Shown here: positions 1 through 8,826 of the stretch, piece by piece
Layout of the letters: each line of letters begins with the position of its first letter
Numbering within the stretch: position 1 is the stretch's first letter
Assembly (NCBI GenBank): GCA_021848765.1
Contig: JAJZTU010000001.1
Span: 1-55,762 of the forward strand
Direction of reading: 5' to 3'
Length of the DNA stretch: 55,762 nucleotides
Source: Bacillota bacterium
Lineage (GTDB): Bacteria; Bacillota; GCA-003054495; Carboxydocellales; JAJZTU01
Notes under the pieces: model-generated
Told to the model about the DNA's origin: nothing
What the model saw: the letters and a program-made list of their open reading frames with translations, nothing else
The model's database searches: none
Translations under genes and position numbers: made by a program

Positions 1-9
1 TTCCGATCT
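1..9. other. Sequencing-adapter residue
   Basis: The first nine bases, TTCCGATCT, equal the 3' end of the common Illumina adapter. They do not match the genome upstream of the second copy of the following sequence (near 55628-55636). They are best treated as an artefact. Confidence 0.8.
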
Positions 10-72
10 GCCATTGAATACACCCATTTGCTCAAAGGCTTTACAGGCTTCATGTACGTGCCAGACGGTCAT
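10..72 (-). CDS. Partial copy (5' part) of the 58-aa protein at 55523-55699
   Basis: This is the first 21 codons of the small gene whose complete copy lies at the other end of the window. It is cut off here by the adapter residue. The start ATG at 72-70 has a GGGAGG ribosome site. It is a duplicate created by the circular overlap, not a second gene. Confidence 0.75.
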
Positions 73-135
73 GATTTACCTCCCTATTGCGCCAGTTTTA
101 GTCCCCTCCGCAATTCCCCTATGTTGCGCCGCCCT
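10..135. repeat. Terminal direct repeat, left copy (circular-contig overlap)
   Basis: Bases 10-135 are identical to 55637-55762. A 126-base overlap at contig ends is typical of a circular or circularly permuted molecule assembled with a long k-mer. The repeat cuts through two genes that read continuously across the join, so it is more likely an assembly overlap than a biological terminal repeat. Confidence 0.85.
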
Positions 136-347
136 TGAACAGAGCAGAGGTATTCCTCCCAACCGTTGCGAATTGCCCCCAAAGTTGCTCCGTGCGCCTG
201 GGCAATCGTCTTAACCATGTCATAGGCCTCTGCTCGGGAGAGGTTGTCAAATGCACCGGTTTCCTCGATGCCTTTACATAACTCGTATATAACCCATTCG
301 TTGTCGGTTCCGCGGATGATGTTGATGCCCCACTCAATGCTTATCAA
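84..347 (-). CDS. Small phage protein, paralog of its downstream neighbour
   Basis: An 87-residue protein of unknown function. I prefer the TTG at 347 because AAAGG lies eight bases upstream; the GTG at 356 would overlap that site. It begins at the end of the dnaB gene and so is translationally linked to it. Its middle (CKGIEETGAFDNLS... GWEEYL) aligns with the next gene across the circle join (CKAFEQMGVFNGLS... GWQEYL), so the two are tandem paralogs. Confidence 0.6.
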   Translation of the reverse strand: MISIEWGINIIRGTDNEWVIYELCKGIEETGAFDNLSRAEAYDMVKTIAQAHGATLGAIRNGWEEYLCSVQGRRNIGELRRGLKLAQ

Positions 348-1702
348 CCAACCCACCTTTCTAGGTTATGAAATCTGGTGTACTCAGCATAGAATTTCAT
401 CTGCACTTTCCCTATTGGTCCGCTCCGGTTTTTCTTCAGAAGAATGTCCACCAGGTCATTAACATCGGGGTTCGGACGATGCAGCAGTAATACTGCCCAC
501 CCATCCTGCTCTTGGGCCCCGCCGCCCCGGAGGTCAGATATTTCTGGCTGCTTATTTCCCCGCCTTTCGCTCTCCCGGTTTAGCTGTGTCAGACATAGTA
601 CCGGCACCTGTAACTCTTTAGCCAAGTCCACCATTGCCCCGGAAACATGCGCCGTCCACTGGTCCTTATCCATATTTCCGACCGGGTCCTTAAAAAGCTG
701 GAAATAGTCCACAACAACAAGCCCCACTCCGTTTACCCGTTCAATGGCTTCTGCTATCTGGATTTTTCCTCTCTCGCGGAATCCCTTGGCCTTCTCAAGC
801 ATGTCCATCCTGAATTGTCGCACTTTCAGGAAAAGGCTTGATGTGGTCTGCCGCTCGTCATCCGTAGCAATCGGTAGGGTGGAAAGAGTATTTGTGGCAC
901 GGACAATATTACTCCAGTCCGAATCTCTCAAAAATCCATGCTGCAGAAGATGTCCGTCTATCGATGCCTCCATTGACACTTGGCGGTCTGCAATTTGCTC
1001 CCGACTCATTTCCATGGATGCCATATAAACCGGCACCCCAGTTTTAGCCACGTTTCGGACGGTGGTTAAGGCTAATGCTGTCTTCCCTACTCCCGGTCTC
1101 GCACCGCAGTAATACACCCGCCCTGGCATCATCATACCGATAGTGCGGTCCATGTCCCTAAACCCCCAACTAATACCCTTTTTCTCCTGCCTGCGCCTCT
1201 CCAGGTAGTCGATATATTCCAGCATAAGGTCATAGTTTAGGACGTACTTCCTGCCCGTTTTACGGTCCACAACACTGTAAACCTCTCTCTGTGCCGCTAA
1301 CACAATTTCTTCGGTCGAATTTTCGATCTCGTCAAGGGCGGCTAGGTTGCGTTGTAATACGGACCTTAGTTGTCTGCGCTCCGACTTTTCTTTCAGGATG
1401 CGTATGTAGTTGTCAATGTGCGGTTCAAAGGCGGAGTCGCAGAGTTTGGCGATTGCGACAGAACCCCCAACTTTAGGCAAGTTGCCACTGTCTTTTAGCT
1501 CTTGAGTAAGGTATAGCATTTCAATGGGCTTGCCCTGCTTGGTCATCTGAAACATGGTTTGAAAGATGAGGCGGTGGGAATCCCGGTAAAAATCATCCGG
1601 GAAAACTTTGTCCAGTGTATAATTTGCGGCCTTATTGGACATGATCATAGTGCCAAGTATGGCCGTTTCCACATCGATGCAGGTATACAGGTCTGGGTTC
1701 AT
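344..1702 (-). CDS. dnaB: Replicative DNA helicase, DnaB family
   Basis: A 452-aa hexameric replicative helicase. The N-terminal DnaB domain starts with a typical ETAILGTMI stretch (about residues 12-20). The RecA-like motor carries Walker A GARPGVGKTALAL (about 200-212), Walker B LVVVDYFQLF (about 331-340) and a downstream LTQLNRESERR motif. Length is usual for the family. The start ATG overlaps the stop of the DnaD-like initiator by four bases, which supports a helicase loader/initiator plus helicase pair. It would unwind the fork during phage replication. Confidence 0.96.
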   Translation of the reverse strand: MNPDLYTCIDVETAILGTMIMSNKAANYTLDKVFPDDFYRDSHRLIFQTMFQMTKQGKPIEMLYLTQELKDSGNLPKVGGSVAIAKLCDSAFEPHIDNYIRILKEKSERRQLRSVLQRNLAALDEIENSTEEIVLAAQREVYSVVDRKTGRKYVLNYDLMLEYIDYLERRRQEKKGISWGFRDMDRTIGMMMPGRVYYCGARPGVGKTALALTTVRNVAKTGVPVYMASMEMSREQIADRQVSMEASIDGHLLQHGFLRDSDWSNIVRATNTLSTLPIATDDERQTTSSLFLKVRQFRMDMLEKAKGFRERGKIQIAEAIERVNGVGLVVVDYFQLFKDPVGNMDKDQWTAHVSGAMVDLAKELQVPVLCLTQLNRESERRGNKQPEISDLRGGGAQEQDGWAVLLLHRPNPDVNDLVDILLKKNRSGPIGKVQMKFYAEYTRFHNLERWVG

Positions 1703-2550
1703 ATAGTTTCCCCCTCAGTGAACCATTCTTCATATTTAGCTCCCGCCGGTTCGGTTGGATTCCTGCTTCTCGTGTCGATATCTGTTCGCTGTCCAGCGTT
1801 TATCCATTGTTCCGTTTTCTCGGTGGATCTGAATACATACTCGATTTCGGCATAAAACTTATTTCTGTCATTTTTACCCATGATAAAGTCATCAGCAGCC
1901 AGGTTGACAATGGCTTGCTTTAGCTCATTCGCGCTAAAGTCTGTTAGTCGGGTCTTGATTTTTTGTATTCGACCTTTAGTTAGTCGCCGCCTAATGCCAA
2001 GCGTTTTACAGTAAAACTCGAAGATATCGCTAACAACATCGTCGGTTTCGGCTTGCCCGGGACCGACATATTCTTTTTCTTTTAAAGGTGAAGGTGAAGG
2101 TGAAGGTGAAGGTACAATTTCTGCTGATGGTTGTTCAATATCTGCAATAGTTGCTAATTGTTGCTGATTTTCTTCTGCCCAAGGAGGGTTTAATGGTGCG
2201 GGATATTTTGAAGCCTGCTTTTCTTTTCGTTTAGAATCTATGTAGGTCTGGTATTTATACCAGATAGATGGGTTGACTGCCAGATAAGGTTTATCGTCAA
2301 TTATGTAATGATGGGCTAACTCGAACTGATCATATAATTTTATTGCTTCAGCGACTTCTTTAGCGGTAAACGGGAAGGCTGGGAAAACGGTTAACTTTAC
2401 TTCCATCGGATTAGCCCCCATACGGCCCCAGTCATCCAATGCCGTAACCATCCAGGGCCACATTAAGGCTGCGGTAGGATTCTCCTCTGCTAGTATTGCT
2501 ATTTTTTCGTCTGTGCACATATCACTGGTAATAAACCGTTTCCTCGCCAT
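1699..2550 (-). CDS. DnaD-like replication initiation / helicase-loading protein
   Basis: A 283-aa protein starting at the ATG at 2550, which has a GGGGAGG site eight bases upstream. The upstream in-frame codons are a remnant LysM sequence, not part of this protein. The N-terminal half resembles phage replisome organizer winged-helix domains (KRFITSDMCTDEKIAILAEE). The middle has a low-complexity SPSPSPSP linker encoded by a (GGTGAA)n microsatellite. The C-terminal third looks like a helicase-loader domain. Its position directly before dnaB supports replication initiation. Family assignment is by context and general resemblance. Confidence 0.75.
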   Translation of the reverse strand: MARKRFITSDMCTDEKIAILAEENPTAALMWPWMVTALDDWGRMGANPMEVKLTVFPAFPFTAKEVAEAIKLYDQFELAHHYIIDDKPYLAVNPSIWYKYQTYIDSKRKEKQASKYPAPLNPPWAEENQQQLATIADIEQPSAEIVPSPSPSPSPLKEKEYVGPGQAETDDVVSDIFEFYCKTLGIRRRLTKGRIQKIKTRLTDFSANELKQAIVNLAADDFIMGKNDRNKFYAEIEYVFRSTEKTEQWINAGQRTDIDTRSRNPTEPAGAKYEEWFTEGETI

Positions 2551-2665
2551 CCGCTCTACCTCCCCTGGCATCAATAGTTCCTGCCCCGGCCTAATCACCG
2601 TGCTCCGCAACTTCCCGTTCTTGCCATTCAACTCCCGAATCCCATTCACTATCTGCTTGCCGGTA
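2551..2665 (-). pseudogene. Decayed duplicate of the C-terminal half of a LysM domain
   Basis: Read in the frame of the initiator, codons here give TGKQIVNGIRELNGKNGK and then LRSTVIRPGQELLMPGEVER. They match TGEMVHRIREINGTDGK and LRSTVIHAGEELLLPVEVE of the intact LysM gene at 2902-3198, and a run of 22 bases (CCGTGCTCCGCAACTTCCCG and neighbours) is identical on the plus strand. The zinc-finger gene at 2591-2905 reads over part of it in another frame. It looks like a leftover of a tandem duplication. Confidence 0.65.
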
Positions 2666-2905
2666 ACCAGCCTCTCTCCTTAACTCGCCTATCTCTCCCT
2701 CATGCCAAAAGTCCTCAAAATCCTTGGAATGCTCTCTCAAGTATTTATCGCACTCCTTGCATAGGTATCCAGTGCTAAACTCTCCTTCGACTCTTCCGGC
2801 GAAATACTTTGCCCCGGAACCTGCCGGAATCTTTATCAGACAACCTTTGCATTGGTGTTCTTTCCTCGTTTTCTTAACCTCAGTCCATTTGCCGAATTCG
2901 CTCAT
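2591..2905 (-). CDS. Cys-rich zinc-finger protein
   Basis: A 104-aa protein with two CxxC pairs (CKGC at about 18-21 and CKEC at about 49-52), which suggests a structural zinc site. The C-terminal 20 or so residues (after GYRQ) are encoded by the LysM remnant in a different frame, so its tail is probably a recent out-of-frame extension. The ATG overlaps the LysM gene stop by four bases. Function unknown. Confidence 0.65.
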   Translation of the reverse strand: MSEFGKWTEVKKTRKEHQCKGCLIKIPAGSGAKYFAGRVEGEFSTGYLCKECDKYLREHSKDFEDFWHEGEIGELRREAGYRQADSEWDSGVEWQEREVAEHGD

Positions 2906-3198
2906 TTGCCTTCCACCTCCACCGGCAACAACAACTCTTCCCCCGCATGGATAACCGTGCTCCGCAACTTCCCGTCAGTCCCATTAATCTCCCTAATCCG
3001 GTGCACCATTTCCCCCGTGTGCGCCCCTGGATACCGATTACTTGCGATTCCCCAAAGCGTATCCCCTGCCTGCACCACATACACCTCATGCCCCGGCTTG
3101 TCCACTGCGTCAGCCTGCTTGGCGTACAGCAGCAAGGCTACAGCGATAATAATTAGCACCAGATAGGCAATTAAGCCAGCATAATTTCGATTGGTCAT
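2902..3198 (-). CDS. Membrane-anchored LysM protein, YneA-like
   Basis: A 98-aa protein with one N-terminal transmembrane segment (about residues 8-25, LIAYLVLIIIAVALLLY), a short linker, and one LysM domain from VYVVQAGDTLWGIA (about 39-52) to the end. This architecture and length match YneA, the Bacillus SOS-induced cell-division inhibitor, which is established for that family; the role here is inferred. It sits among replication genes rather than lysis genes, which argues against a lysin. It could delay host division during infection or simply bind peptidoglycan. Confidence 0.75.
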   Translation of the reverse strand: MTNRNYAGLIAYLVLIIIAVALLLYAKQADAVDKPGHEVYVVQAGDTLWGIASNRYPGAHTGEMVHRIREINGTDGKLRSTVIHAGEELLLPVEVEGK

Positions 3199-4109
3199 GG
3201 AGTCACCTCCGGGAATTCACTCCAAACTTTGCCGTCAAGTTCCGGCATCTTTACCAACTTTCCGGCAACATCCATCTGCTTTAGGAAGAACGGCACACCA
3301 GTGGTTTGGCATTGGTCACGTAAAGATATGATCCATTCTGACATGGCAGGCCTCCGTTTTGGGCCTGATTCGGTGCCGCAAATAATCCAGTTCAACCTTT
3401 CACAATAAGGGTCGTTTTCCGCTGCGCCAAATTCGTGTATAGCTTCGCACTCAGGGCAGGCCACGTCAGGGCCTAGCGGATCGTCCTCTGGCGGGTCCCC
3501 TGTTTCCATGCCTTTAGGAAGGTATTGGCTTAAATCAATCGGCCCCAATAGTGGTTCCGCCGAAATGAATCTGACTGCAGCTTGTGCCTGTAGGAGCAGT
3601 GGAATCCGCTCATCTGCGGCCTGTTGATTCTCAACCGAAGTACCAATCCATGCATTGGCGGGAAATTCAAATTCCTGGTATCGCTTTGGGTTTTTGGTCA
3701 GAAACAGAAAAGTATGTTGCAGGCAGAATTCAACCACATTCAGTACATCGCATATCCAGGTACTGGGCACCCAATCCCCGAACAGGTCACCCATACTGCA
3801 AACAAATACCTTCTGTGGTTGCTTTATTTTAGCGGGTTCATCCAGATGGTAACGGTGAAATGTAGGTAAAAATGCCATCGGGTACGGTTGGATTCGTCCA
3901 CTCTTGTAATATGGTTTGTTGAGTTCCAGCATCGTGTCCATGCCCACGGGGCTGTCATATTTGCAACCATCAACCTCATCCAGCCTCGGAGCAAATGCTA
4001 ATCCAAACCTATTAGCAATTTTCTCGGCATAGCAGTATTTGCACTCATGTAAACACCCAGTAACAGGATTAAAGGTATAATCACACCAATCTATTTTTGT
4101 ACGGTTCAT
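3195..4109 (-). CDS. Phage Gp37/Gp68 family protein (DUF5131), radical-SAM-like
   Basis: A 304-aa protein of a family common in phages. The N-terminus has TKIDWCDYTFNPVTGC followed by CxxCYA (HECKYCYAEKIA), a cysteine cluster that could bind an iron-sulfur centre. Other family landmarks are GDLFGDWV, FLTKNP, WIGTSVENQ, RFISAEPLLGPI and WIICGTESGPKRRP. An insert with two more CxxC-type cysteines lies at about 215-235. ATG at 4109 with AAAGGTGG upstream. The biochemical reaction is not assigned from sequence alone. Confidence 0.85.
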   Translation of the reverse strand: MNRTKIDWCDYTFNPVTGCLHECKYCYAEKIANRFGLAFAPRLDEVDGCKYDSPVGMDTMLELNKPYYKSGRIQPYPMAFLPTFHRYHLDEPAKIKQPQKVFVCSMGDLFGDWVPSTWICDVLNVVEFCLQHTFLFLTKNPKRYQEFEFPANAWIGTSVENQQAADERIPLLLQAQAAVRFISAEPLLGPIDLSQYLPKGMETGDPPEDDPLGPDVACPECEAIHEFGAAENDPYCERLNWIICGTESGPKRRPAMSEWIISLRDQCQTTGVPFFLKQMDVAGKLVKMPELDGKVWSEFPEVTP

Positions 4110-4306
4110 CACCCCACCACCTTTCTCTGTTCTGCCTGCCTCCTCATTGCTGCTACAATCAGCTTGTCCGCCATCAGGCTATAATACAGTGTTATTTTAT
4201 GGGTGGTCCCCCGCACCGCCGCAGATACCTCCATCCGCCGGCGGTAGCGCAGGAACCGTTTCTGCTCGCCCGGGGTCATATGGTCGAAATATGCATCGTG
4301 AATCAT
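4109..4306 (-). CDS. Small basic hypothetical protein
   Basis: A 65-aa, Arg-rich protein (KRFLRYRRRMEVSAAV). It overlaps both neighbours by a few bases, consistent with translational coupling inside the early operon. No recognised domain. Confidence 0.6.
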   Translation of the reverse strand: MIHDAYFDHMTPGEQKRFLRYRRRMEVSAAVRGTTHKITLYYSLMADKLIVAAMRRQAEQRKVVG

Positions 4307-6684
4307 GCTGTTTCACCATCCTTGCCTATAAAATCAAAGAGTGTCATGGTATCTGATGCAGTGGCCCTCTCTAGATTATTCCTGGCCTGCTCAAAGTAGC
4401 TTTGCTTAAGCTCTACCCCGATGAATTTCCGCTTCATTTTTAGGGCTTGGTAGCCCTCGCTGCCGATACCGGCGAAAGGCGAAAACGCCAGATCACCTTC
4501 ATTGCTCCAAAGCGTCAGCGCCCGTTCGATAACATCAAGCTGTAAAGGACAGATATGCCTTTCGTCTTTATGCTCCCTGGCTGATTCTCTATTCAATGTG
4601 TTGCTTTGGTTAATGTCCATCCAAACTGGGGAGGCGTATCTTCGCCATACTTGGTGGGAATAAACCGGACCTCCCGTGTATGGTTGATGTTTCGCAAAAG
4701 CTTCCATATCCGGATTCGGTCGCTCTATTTTGGGGGCGTTCGGCTCATCTTCTCCGGCAAAGCATGTTAGCCCATCCGGATGAGTAATAGGGTCTTGGTT
4801 TGTGCCAATTTTACGGACAGTAATTAAATAATCCGGAAGCCCCTGCCGGCACATTGATGAGTCTTTTACTAACTGTTTATGCATAAGCCCTAATGCTTTA
4901 GTGCGGGTAGCCTCGACCAACGGGTCTTTCCAAATTACCGCCTTGGCGTGATAGATAAACCCCGCCGCTTCGAACATACGTAATAAATCACCTGGAAAAT
5001 CCTTTAACCCTATATATCCGTCTCGGTCCTTCATGGCCGGGATATCCATACAGTGGAAAGATAATAACCTACCTGGCATTGTAATTCGGTACAATTCGCT
5101 CACTAAAAACCTAAAGTGAGTAAAAAATTGATCGTTATTTTTACAGTTACCCATATCCCGCTCGCTGTTGGAATAGGTATAAAGCGAACTAAAAGGCGGG
5201 GAGAATATGGTATAATGAATCGAGTTGTCCGGGATCTCTCGGGCTACTTCCACGCAATCGCCAAGGTACAGTGTCCAGCCGTCGCCTTTGGCGGTTGCTG
5301 TTTTATATTGCTCAACTTCCTTTTCTGCTGAATGGATATTCTTCTTCGTTATTTCCTGAGTGTGCTTGACTAGGTTCTCTTGCATCCGCAAAGCATCTGC
5401 CTCCTTTCGTTTAATATTGGCCACTACGGACCCCTCCTGTTCGCCGATAATCACATAGGCATTAACCGGCTTTTTCTGTCCAAATCTCCAACATCTACGC
5501 ACGGCCTGATAAAATGCTTCGTAGCTATCCGACAGTCCCACAAAAGCCATTTTTGCGCAGTGTTGCCAGTTCATTCCGAATCCTGCAATGCTTGGCTTGG
5601 TGACCAGAACACGAATTTTTCCCGCCGTAAAATCTGCCATCGCCTTTTCTTTATGCTCCGGGCCATCACTGCCCTTAACCTCAACCGCTCCAGGAATAGC
5701 TTTGGTTAGTGCGTCACTCTCTGCGTTTAGATCACACCATGTAATCCAAGGATCATCTGATGCATTTACTAATTCTGCGCACCTTTTTACCCTATCCGTT
5801 AGGCTTGTTCTTCTGGACTTCTGTCGATCTTGTAATGTTAGAGCCTCTATTGCGAATAGGCGACCTTCTGTAGGCTTATCCACCCGAACTACTTCCTCGT
5901 GAATATGTAGATCAGGTAACGTGAAATCTCCATCCTCATAGCCCAGGTCAGAGGGTTTCCTCATCACAGCCGCCCAGGATGCTACCCATTCCCAATATTT
6001 ATTTTCAGCATGTCCCTTTAGCCTCCATTTTGAGGTATCGCCGCTGTCATGCACAAAGAATGTTGCTAGCATTTCAGTCCGACTCATTACACCAAGAAAT
6101 TCCGAGTGATTACCTAGCTCCATAAAGTCATTTGGTGCTGGTGTTGCCGTGCAGGCTAGTCGGTATGGGGTATTGGCAAAGGACTCGATTATTGTCGTTC
6201 TGGTTTTTCCATCATACGCCTTGAGTATTGATGATTCGTCCAGGACCGCCACGGCAAAATCTCCGGTTTCAAACTTGTGCAGCATTTCGTAGTTGGTAAT
6301 ATTGACTCCAGGTTTTACATCATCCTGGGACCGGCAGATTGTAACATCAAGCCCAATCTTTTCCCCTTCCAGCGCAGTCTGTCTTGCTACTGCCAAGGGT
6401 GCTAAAATCAGCACATTACCTCCGGTGTGATTATGTACGTGCTTGGCCCACTCTAATTGCATTATTGTCTTTCCAAGTCCGCAATCACAGAACAAAGCAG
6501 CTTTGCCCCGTCTCAATGCCCATTTAACAAGGTCGCGCTGGAAGGGGAATAGTTGTTGATGTATATTTTCAGCTTCAAATCCGGAAGTAGCGACGATAAT
6601 CTTCTTGGTTTCTAGGAATTCTTGATAACTCACTCCAATATCACTCCCTCCAACTTCCTCCTGCCGAATTGCAGAGCAGTCCAC
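4303..6684 (-). CDS. SNF2-type helicase fused to a DNA methyltransferase
   Basis: A 793-aa fusion. Residues about 40-440 are a SNF2/superfamily-2 motor: FPFQRDLVKWALRRGKAALF, CGLGKTIMQLEW (Walker A), VLDESSILK (DExx box), ACTATPAPND, and a second lobe with GFGMNWQ and QAVRRCWRFGQKKPV. Residues about 490-785 are an N4/N6 amino-methyltransferase with the catalytic SPPF at about 520 and the SAM-binding FSPFAGIGSEGYQAL near the end. A GTG at about 6633 is an alternative start. It lies in the early operon after UvrD. It may methylate phage DNA to evade restriction; coupled translocation and methylation is inferred. Confidence 0.88.
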   Translation of the reverse strand: MDCSAIRQEEVGGSDIGVSYQEFLETKKIIVATSGFEAENIHQQLFPFQRDLVKWALRRGKAALFCDCGLGKTIMQLEWAKHVHNHTGGNVLILAPLAVARQTALEGEKIGLDVTICRSQDDVKPGVNITNYEMLHKFETGDFAVAVLDESSILKAYDGKTRTTIIESFANTPYRLACTATPAPNDFMELGNHSEFLGVMSRTEMLATFFVHDSGDTSKWRLKGHAENKYWEWVASWAAVMRKPSDLGYEDGDFTLPDLHIHEEVVRVDKPTEGRLFAIEALTLQDRQKSRRTSLTDRVKRCAELVNASDDPWITWCDLNAESDALTKAIPGAVEVKGSDGPEHKEKAMADFTAGKIRVLVTKPSIAGFGMNWQHCAKMAFVGLSDSYEAFYQAVRRCWRFGQKKPVNAYVIIGEQEGSVVANIKRKEADALRMQENLVKHTQEITKKNIHSAEKEVEQYKTATAKGDGWTLYLGDCVEVAREIPDNSIHYTIFSPPFSSLYTYSNSERDMGNCKNNDQFFTHFRFLVSELYRITMPGRLLSFHCMDIPAMKDRDGYIGLKDFPGDLLRMFEAAGFIYHAKAVIWKDPLVEATRTKALGLMHKQLVKDSSMCRQGLPDYLITVRKIGTNQDPITHPDGLTCFAGEDEPNAPKIERPNPDMEAFAKHQPYTGGPVYSHQVWRRYASPVWMDINQSNTLNRESAREHKDERHICPLQLDVIERALTLWSNEGDLAFSPFAGIGSEGYQALKMKRKFIGVELKQSYFEQARNNLERATASDTMTLFDFIGKDGETA

Positions 6685-6703
6685 CTATCACCTACATACA
6701 AAG

Positions 6704-6973
6704 CTAGTTGCGAGTGCGTTCAAATAGTTTGATGAAATCATCAAGAGTCAATATATTTGTCTCATCAGCCGAAAGGCTGCGACTATGACCTTTGCCCATT
6801 CTGTAGGTTTTGACATCATAAATTATTTTTCTAAAATCGCTAGTGATCATAATTATCTGTTTAACACCTAGAATTTCACCTACAACAAACACAATTGACT
6901 CTTCTTCACCATCGGCAGTTTCTACAATAACTTTGTCGCCTTTATCGAACTTGGTTTTTATCGTAATATCCAT
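6704..6973 (-). CDS. Hypothetical protein between helicase genes
   Basis: An 89-aa protein, start ATG at 6973 chosen for AAGGA eight bases upstream. The sequence begins MDITIKTKFDKGDKVIVE, a beta-rich pattern like small KOW/Tudor-type domains, and ends in a charged helix. No confident family. Conserved position between the SNF2-methyltransferase and UvrD genes. Confidence 0.6.
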   Translation of the reverse strand: MDITIKTKFDKGDKVIVETADGEEESIVFVVGEILGVKQIIMITSDFRKIIYDVKTYRMGKGHSRSLSADETNILTLDDFIKLFERTRN

Positions 6974-6984
6974 TTTCACCATCC

Positions 6985-8826
6985 TTAACTCACCGACTTT
7001 AGTAACTCTTCCAGGAATTGACTTTCTTCCTGTGCTACCACCTGATTACCCCACGGAATCGTCTCAATTGGCCTGGTAATATGCAAACGCTCTTTAGCCC
7101 TGGTAATAGCGACATAGAACAATCGGCGTTCTTCTTCCAGGTCCTGAGTACGTTTACTTGGGAAGGTTCCCTGATTCATCCCGATCACGAACACTACTGG
7201 GAATTCCAATCCTTTTGAGGCGTGAACGGTCATTAACTTGACAGCGTTTTTCTCTTCTGCTAGCTTCTCTTGTATATCCTTGAGCCGTAACCATCTGAGG
7301 AAGGCCTGAGAGTTTGTAGATTCCCCTAGCTCGGTCTGTCGTTGCATCCACCAGGCTATGTAGTCACAGGCAGATTCAAAGTCTTTTATGCGGTTGGTTA
7401 GGTTTTTATTTTCGTGGTATTGCTTTGCTCCGATGAGTTCATATGTCAAATAAAACATTTGCAGGGCATCGTCACCTTCCCTAATTGATTGCCTGAGTAA
7501 TATCCCGCAATGCACTAGCTGGGATATGCCTAGATGTTTTACCTTTTCCTGTTCAAGCACATCCATGAGGGGAATTTCATTATCCAGTGCCTTAAGCTCG
7601 CATTCTTCAAGAGTAACTTGGGTTATCCTTGGTTGAGGGAATTTCAGCAGCTTCCGCAAACTATAACTATCGCCAGGGTTTATGGCTATCTCCATGGCCG
7701 CTAGAAGCATTTTGATGTCATGTTTTTTCATCACATCATCCCGGTTGTAGATTAGCTGAGTGGGGATGTTGTTCCGGCCCAGATAGTTCTTAATAGTTTC
7801 CAGTTGCCTGTTGGTCCGTGCGAGGATAGCGAAGTTCGACCAATTTCCTTTTGTCTCCAGCTTAATATTGCCGGCGATACTGTTAGCCTCCTGCTCCTCA
7901 TCTTGGACAGCAATGAAGGTAACCGCTACTCCTACAGCTTCTGAGATTAGCTTCTTCTTGGTCTGTTTAGTGTTATGACTAATCAGATTGTTGGCAGCTT
8001 CCACGATCTCTTTGGTGGACCGGTAATTCCGCTCTAGTTTGATTACCTCGCATCCGGGATACATCTGGGGGAAATCTAGGATCAGGTTTACATTAGCTCC
8101 CCGCCACCCATAGATTGCTTGAAAATCATCACCCACAACGAAGAGGTTTTCCGGGTTAAGCAGCTTGATTGTCTCCATTTGAATGTTGTTAGTGTCCTGG
8201 AATTCGTCCACGAAAACATACTTATATCGGTGGTGGAGTTCTGCTCTGGCCCGGTCATCTTCAAGAACATCCCGGGCGGCATATAAGAGTCCATCGAGGT
8301 CAGTAGCATTGTTCTGTCTCAATCGGTAGTCGTATTCTATTGCGGCTTGGTGTGATTCCCTGCTCCAAAAGGAATCTACTTCTCTCTTTCGACCCATTTC
8401 AATATCATGTAGAACATCCTTAACCTTGATTTTTTTGTTGTACCCATGCTCATTGATAATGGCTTGAATAATACTCTCCTGGTCCTCTTGATCATAGATG
8501 GTGAAGTTTTCATGGACGCCTACGAGCTTGCCAAACTCCTTGAGCAGCTTTACACAGAAGGCATGAAAGGTATTGCAAAAAAGCTTTTTACCTTCCTCTT
8601 CGCCAATTAACTTGATTACCCGCTCTTTCATCTCCTGACCGGCTAACCGGGTAAATGTGAGGGCAAGCATATTCACAGTACCCACCCGGTTCTGATTCAA
8701 GTATGCTATCCTGGTGGTCAGGGTTTTGGTTTTCCCACTCCCTGCACCAGCTAGGAGTAGTATGTGGGGGCTGTCACTCACGACAGCCCTTTTCTGTTCA
8801 TTATTTAGTCCCTCAAGCAACTTCAT
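6985..8826 (-). CDS. UvrD/PcrA-family superfamily-1 DNA helicase
   Basis: A 613-aa ATP-dependent 3'-5' helicase of the UvrD/Rep type. Motifs in order: Q-motif GLNNEQKRAV (about 6-15), Walker A AGAGSGKTKTL (about 27-37), ALTFTRLAGQEM, Walker B VFVDEFQDTN (about 210), GDDFQAIYGWRGA, LERNYRS, MTVHASKGLEF (about 530) and VAITRAKERL (about 575). Somewhat shorter than cellular PcrA. It overlaps the SMC-like ATPase by 14 bases, pointing to a joint role in recombination or end processing. Confidence 0.95.
   Translation of the reverse strand: MKLLEGLNNEQKRAVVSDSPHILLLAGAGSGKTKTLTTRIAYLNQNRVGTVNMLALTFTRLAGQEMKERVIKLIGEEEGKKLFCNTFHAFCVKLLKEFGKLVGVHENFTIYDQEDQESIIQAIINEHGYNKKIKVKDVLHDIEMGRKREVDSFWSRESHQAAIEYDYRLRQNNATDLDGLLYAARDVLEDDRARAELHHRYKYVFVDEFQDTNNIQMETIKLLNPENLFVVGDDFQAIYGWRGANVNLILDFPQMYPGCEVIKLERNYRSTKEIVEAANNLISHNTKQTKKKLISEAVGVAVTFIAVQDEEQEANSIAGNIKLETKGNWSNFAILARTNRQLETIKNYLGRNNIPTQLIYNRDDVMKKHDIKMLLAAMEIAINPGDSYSLRKLLKFPQPRITQVTLEECELKALDNEIPLMDVLEQEKVKHLGISQLVHCGILLRQSIREGDDALQMFYLTYELIGAKQYHENKNLTNRIKDFESACDYIAWWMQRQTELGESTNSQAFLRWLRLKDIQEKLAEEKNAVKLMTVHASKGLEFPVVFVIGMNQGTFPSKRTQDLEEERRLFYVAITRAKERLHITRPIETIPWGNQVVAQEESQFLEELLKSVS

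Noticed and set aside
2087..2112. (GGTGAA)n array as a CRISPR or regulatory repeat
   Set aside because: It is an in-frame microsatellite encoding the SPSPSPSP linker of the initiator protein.
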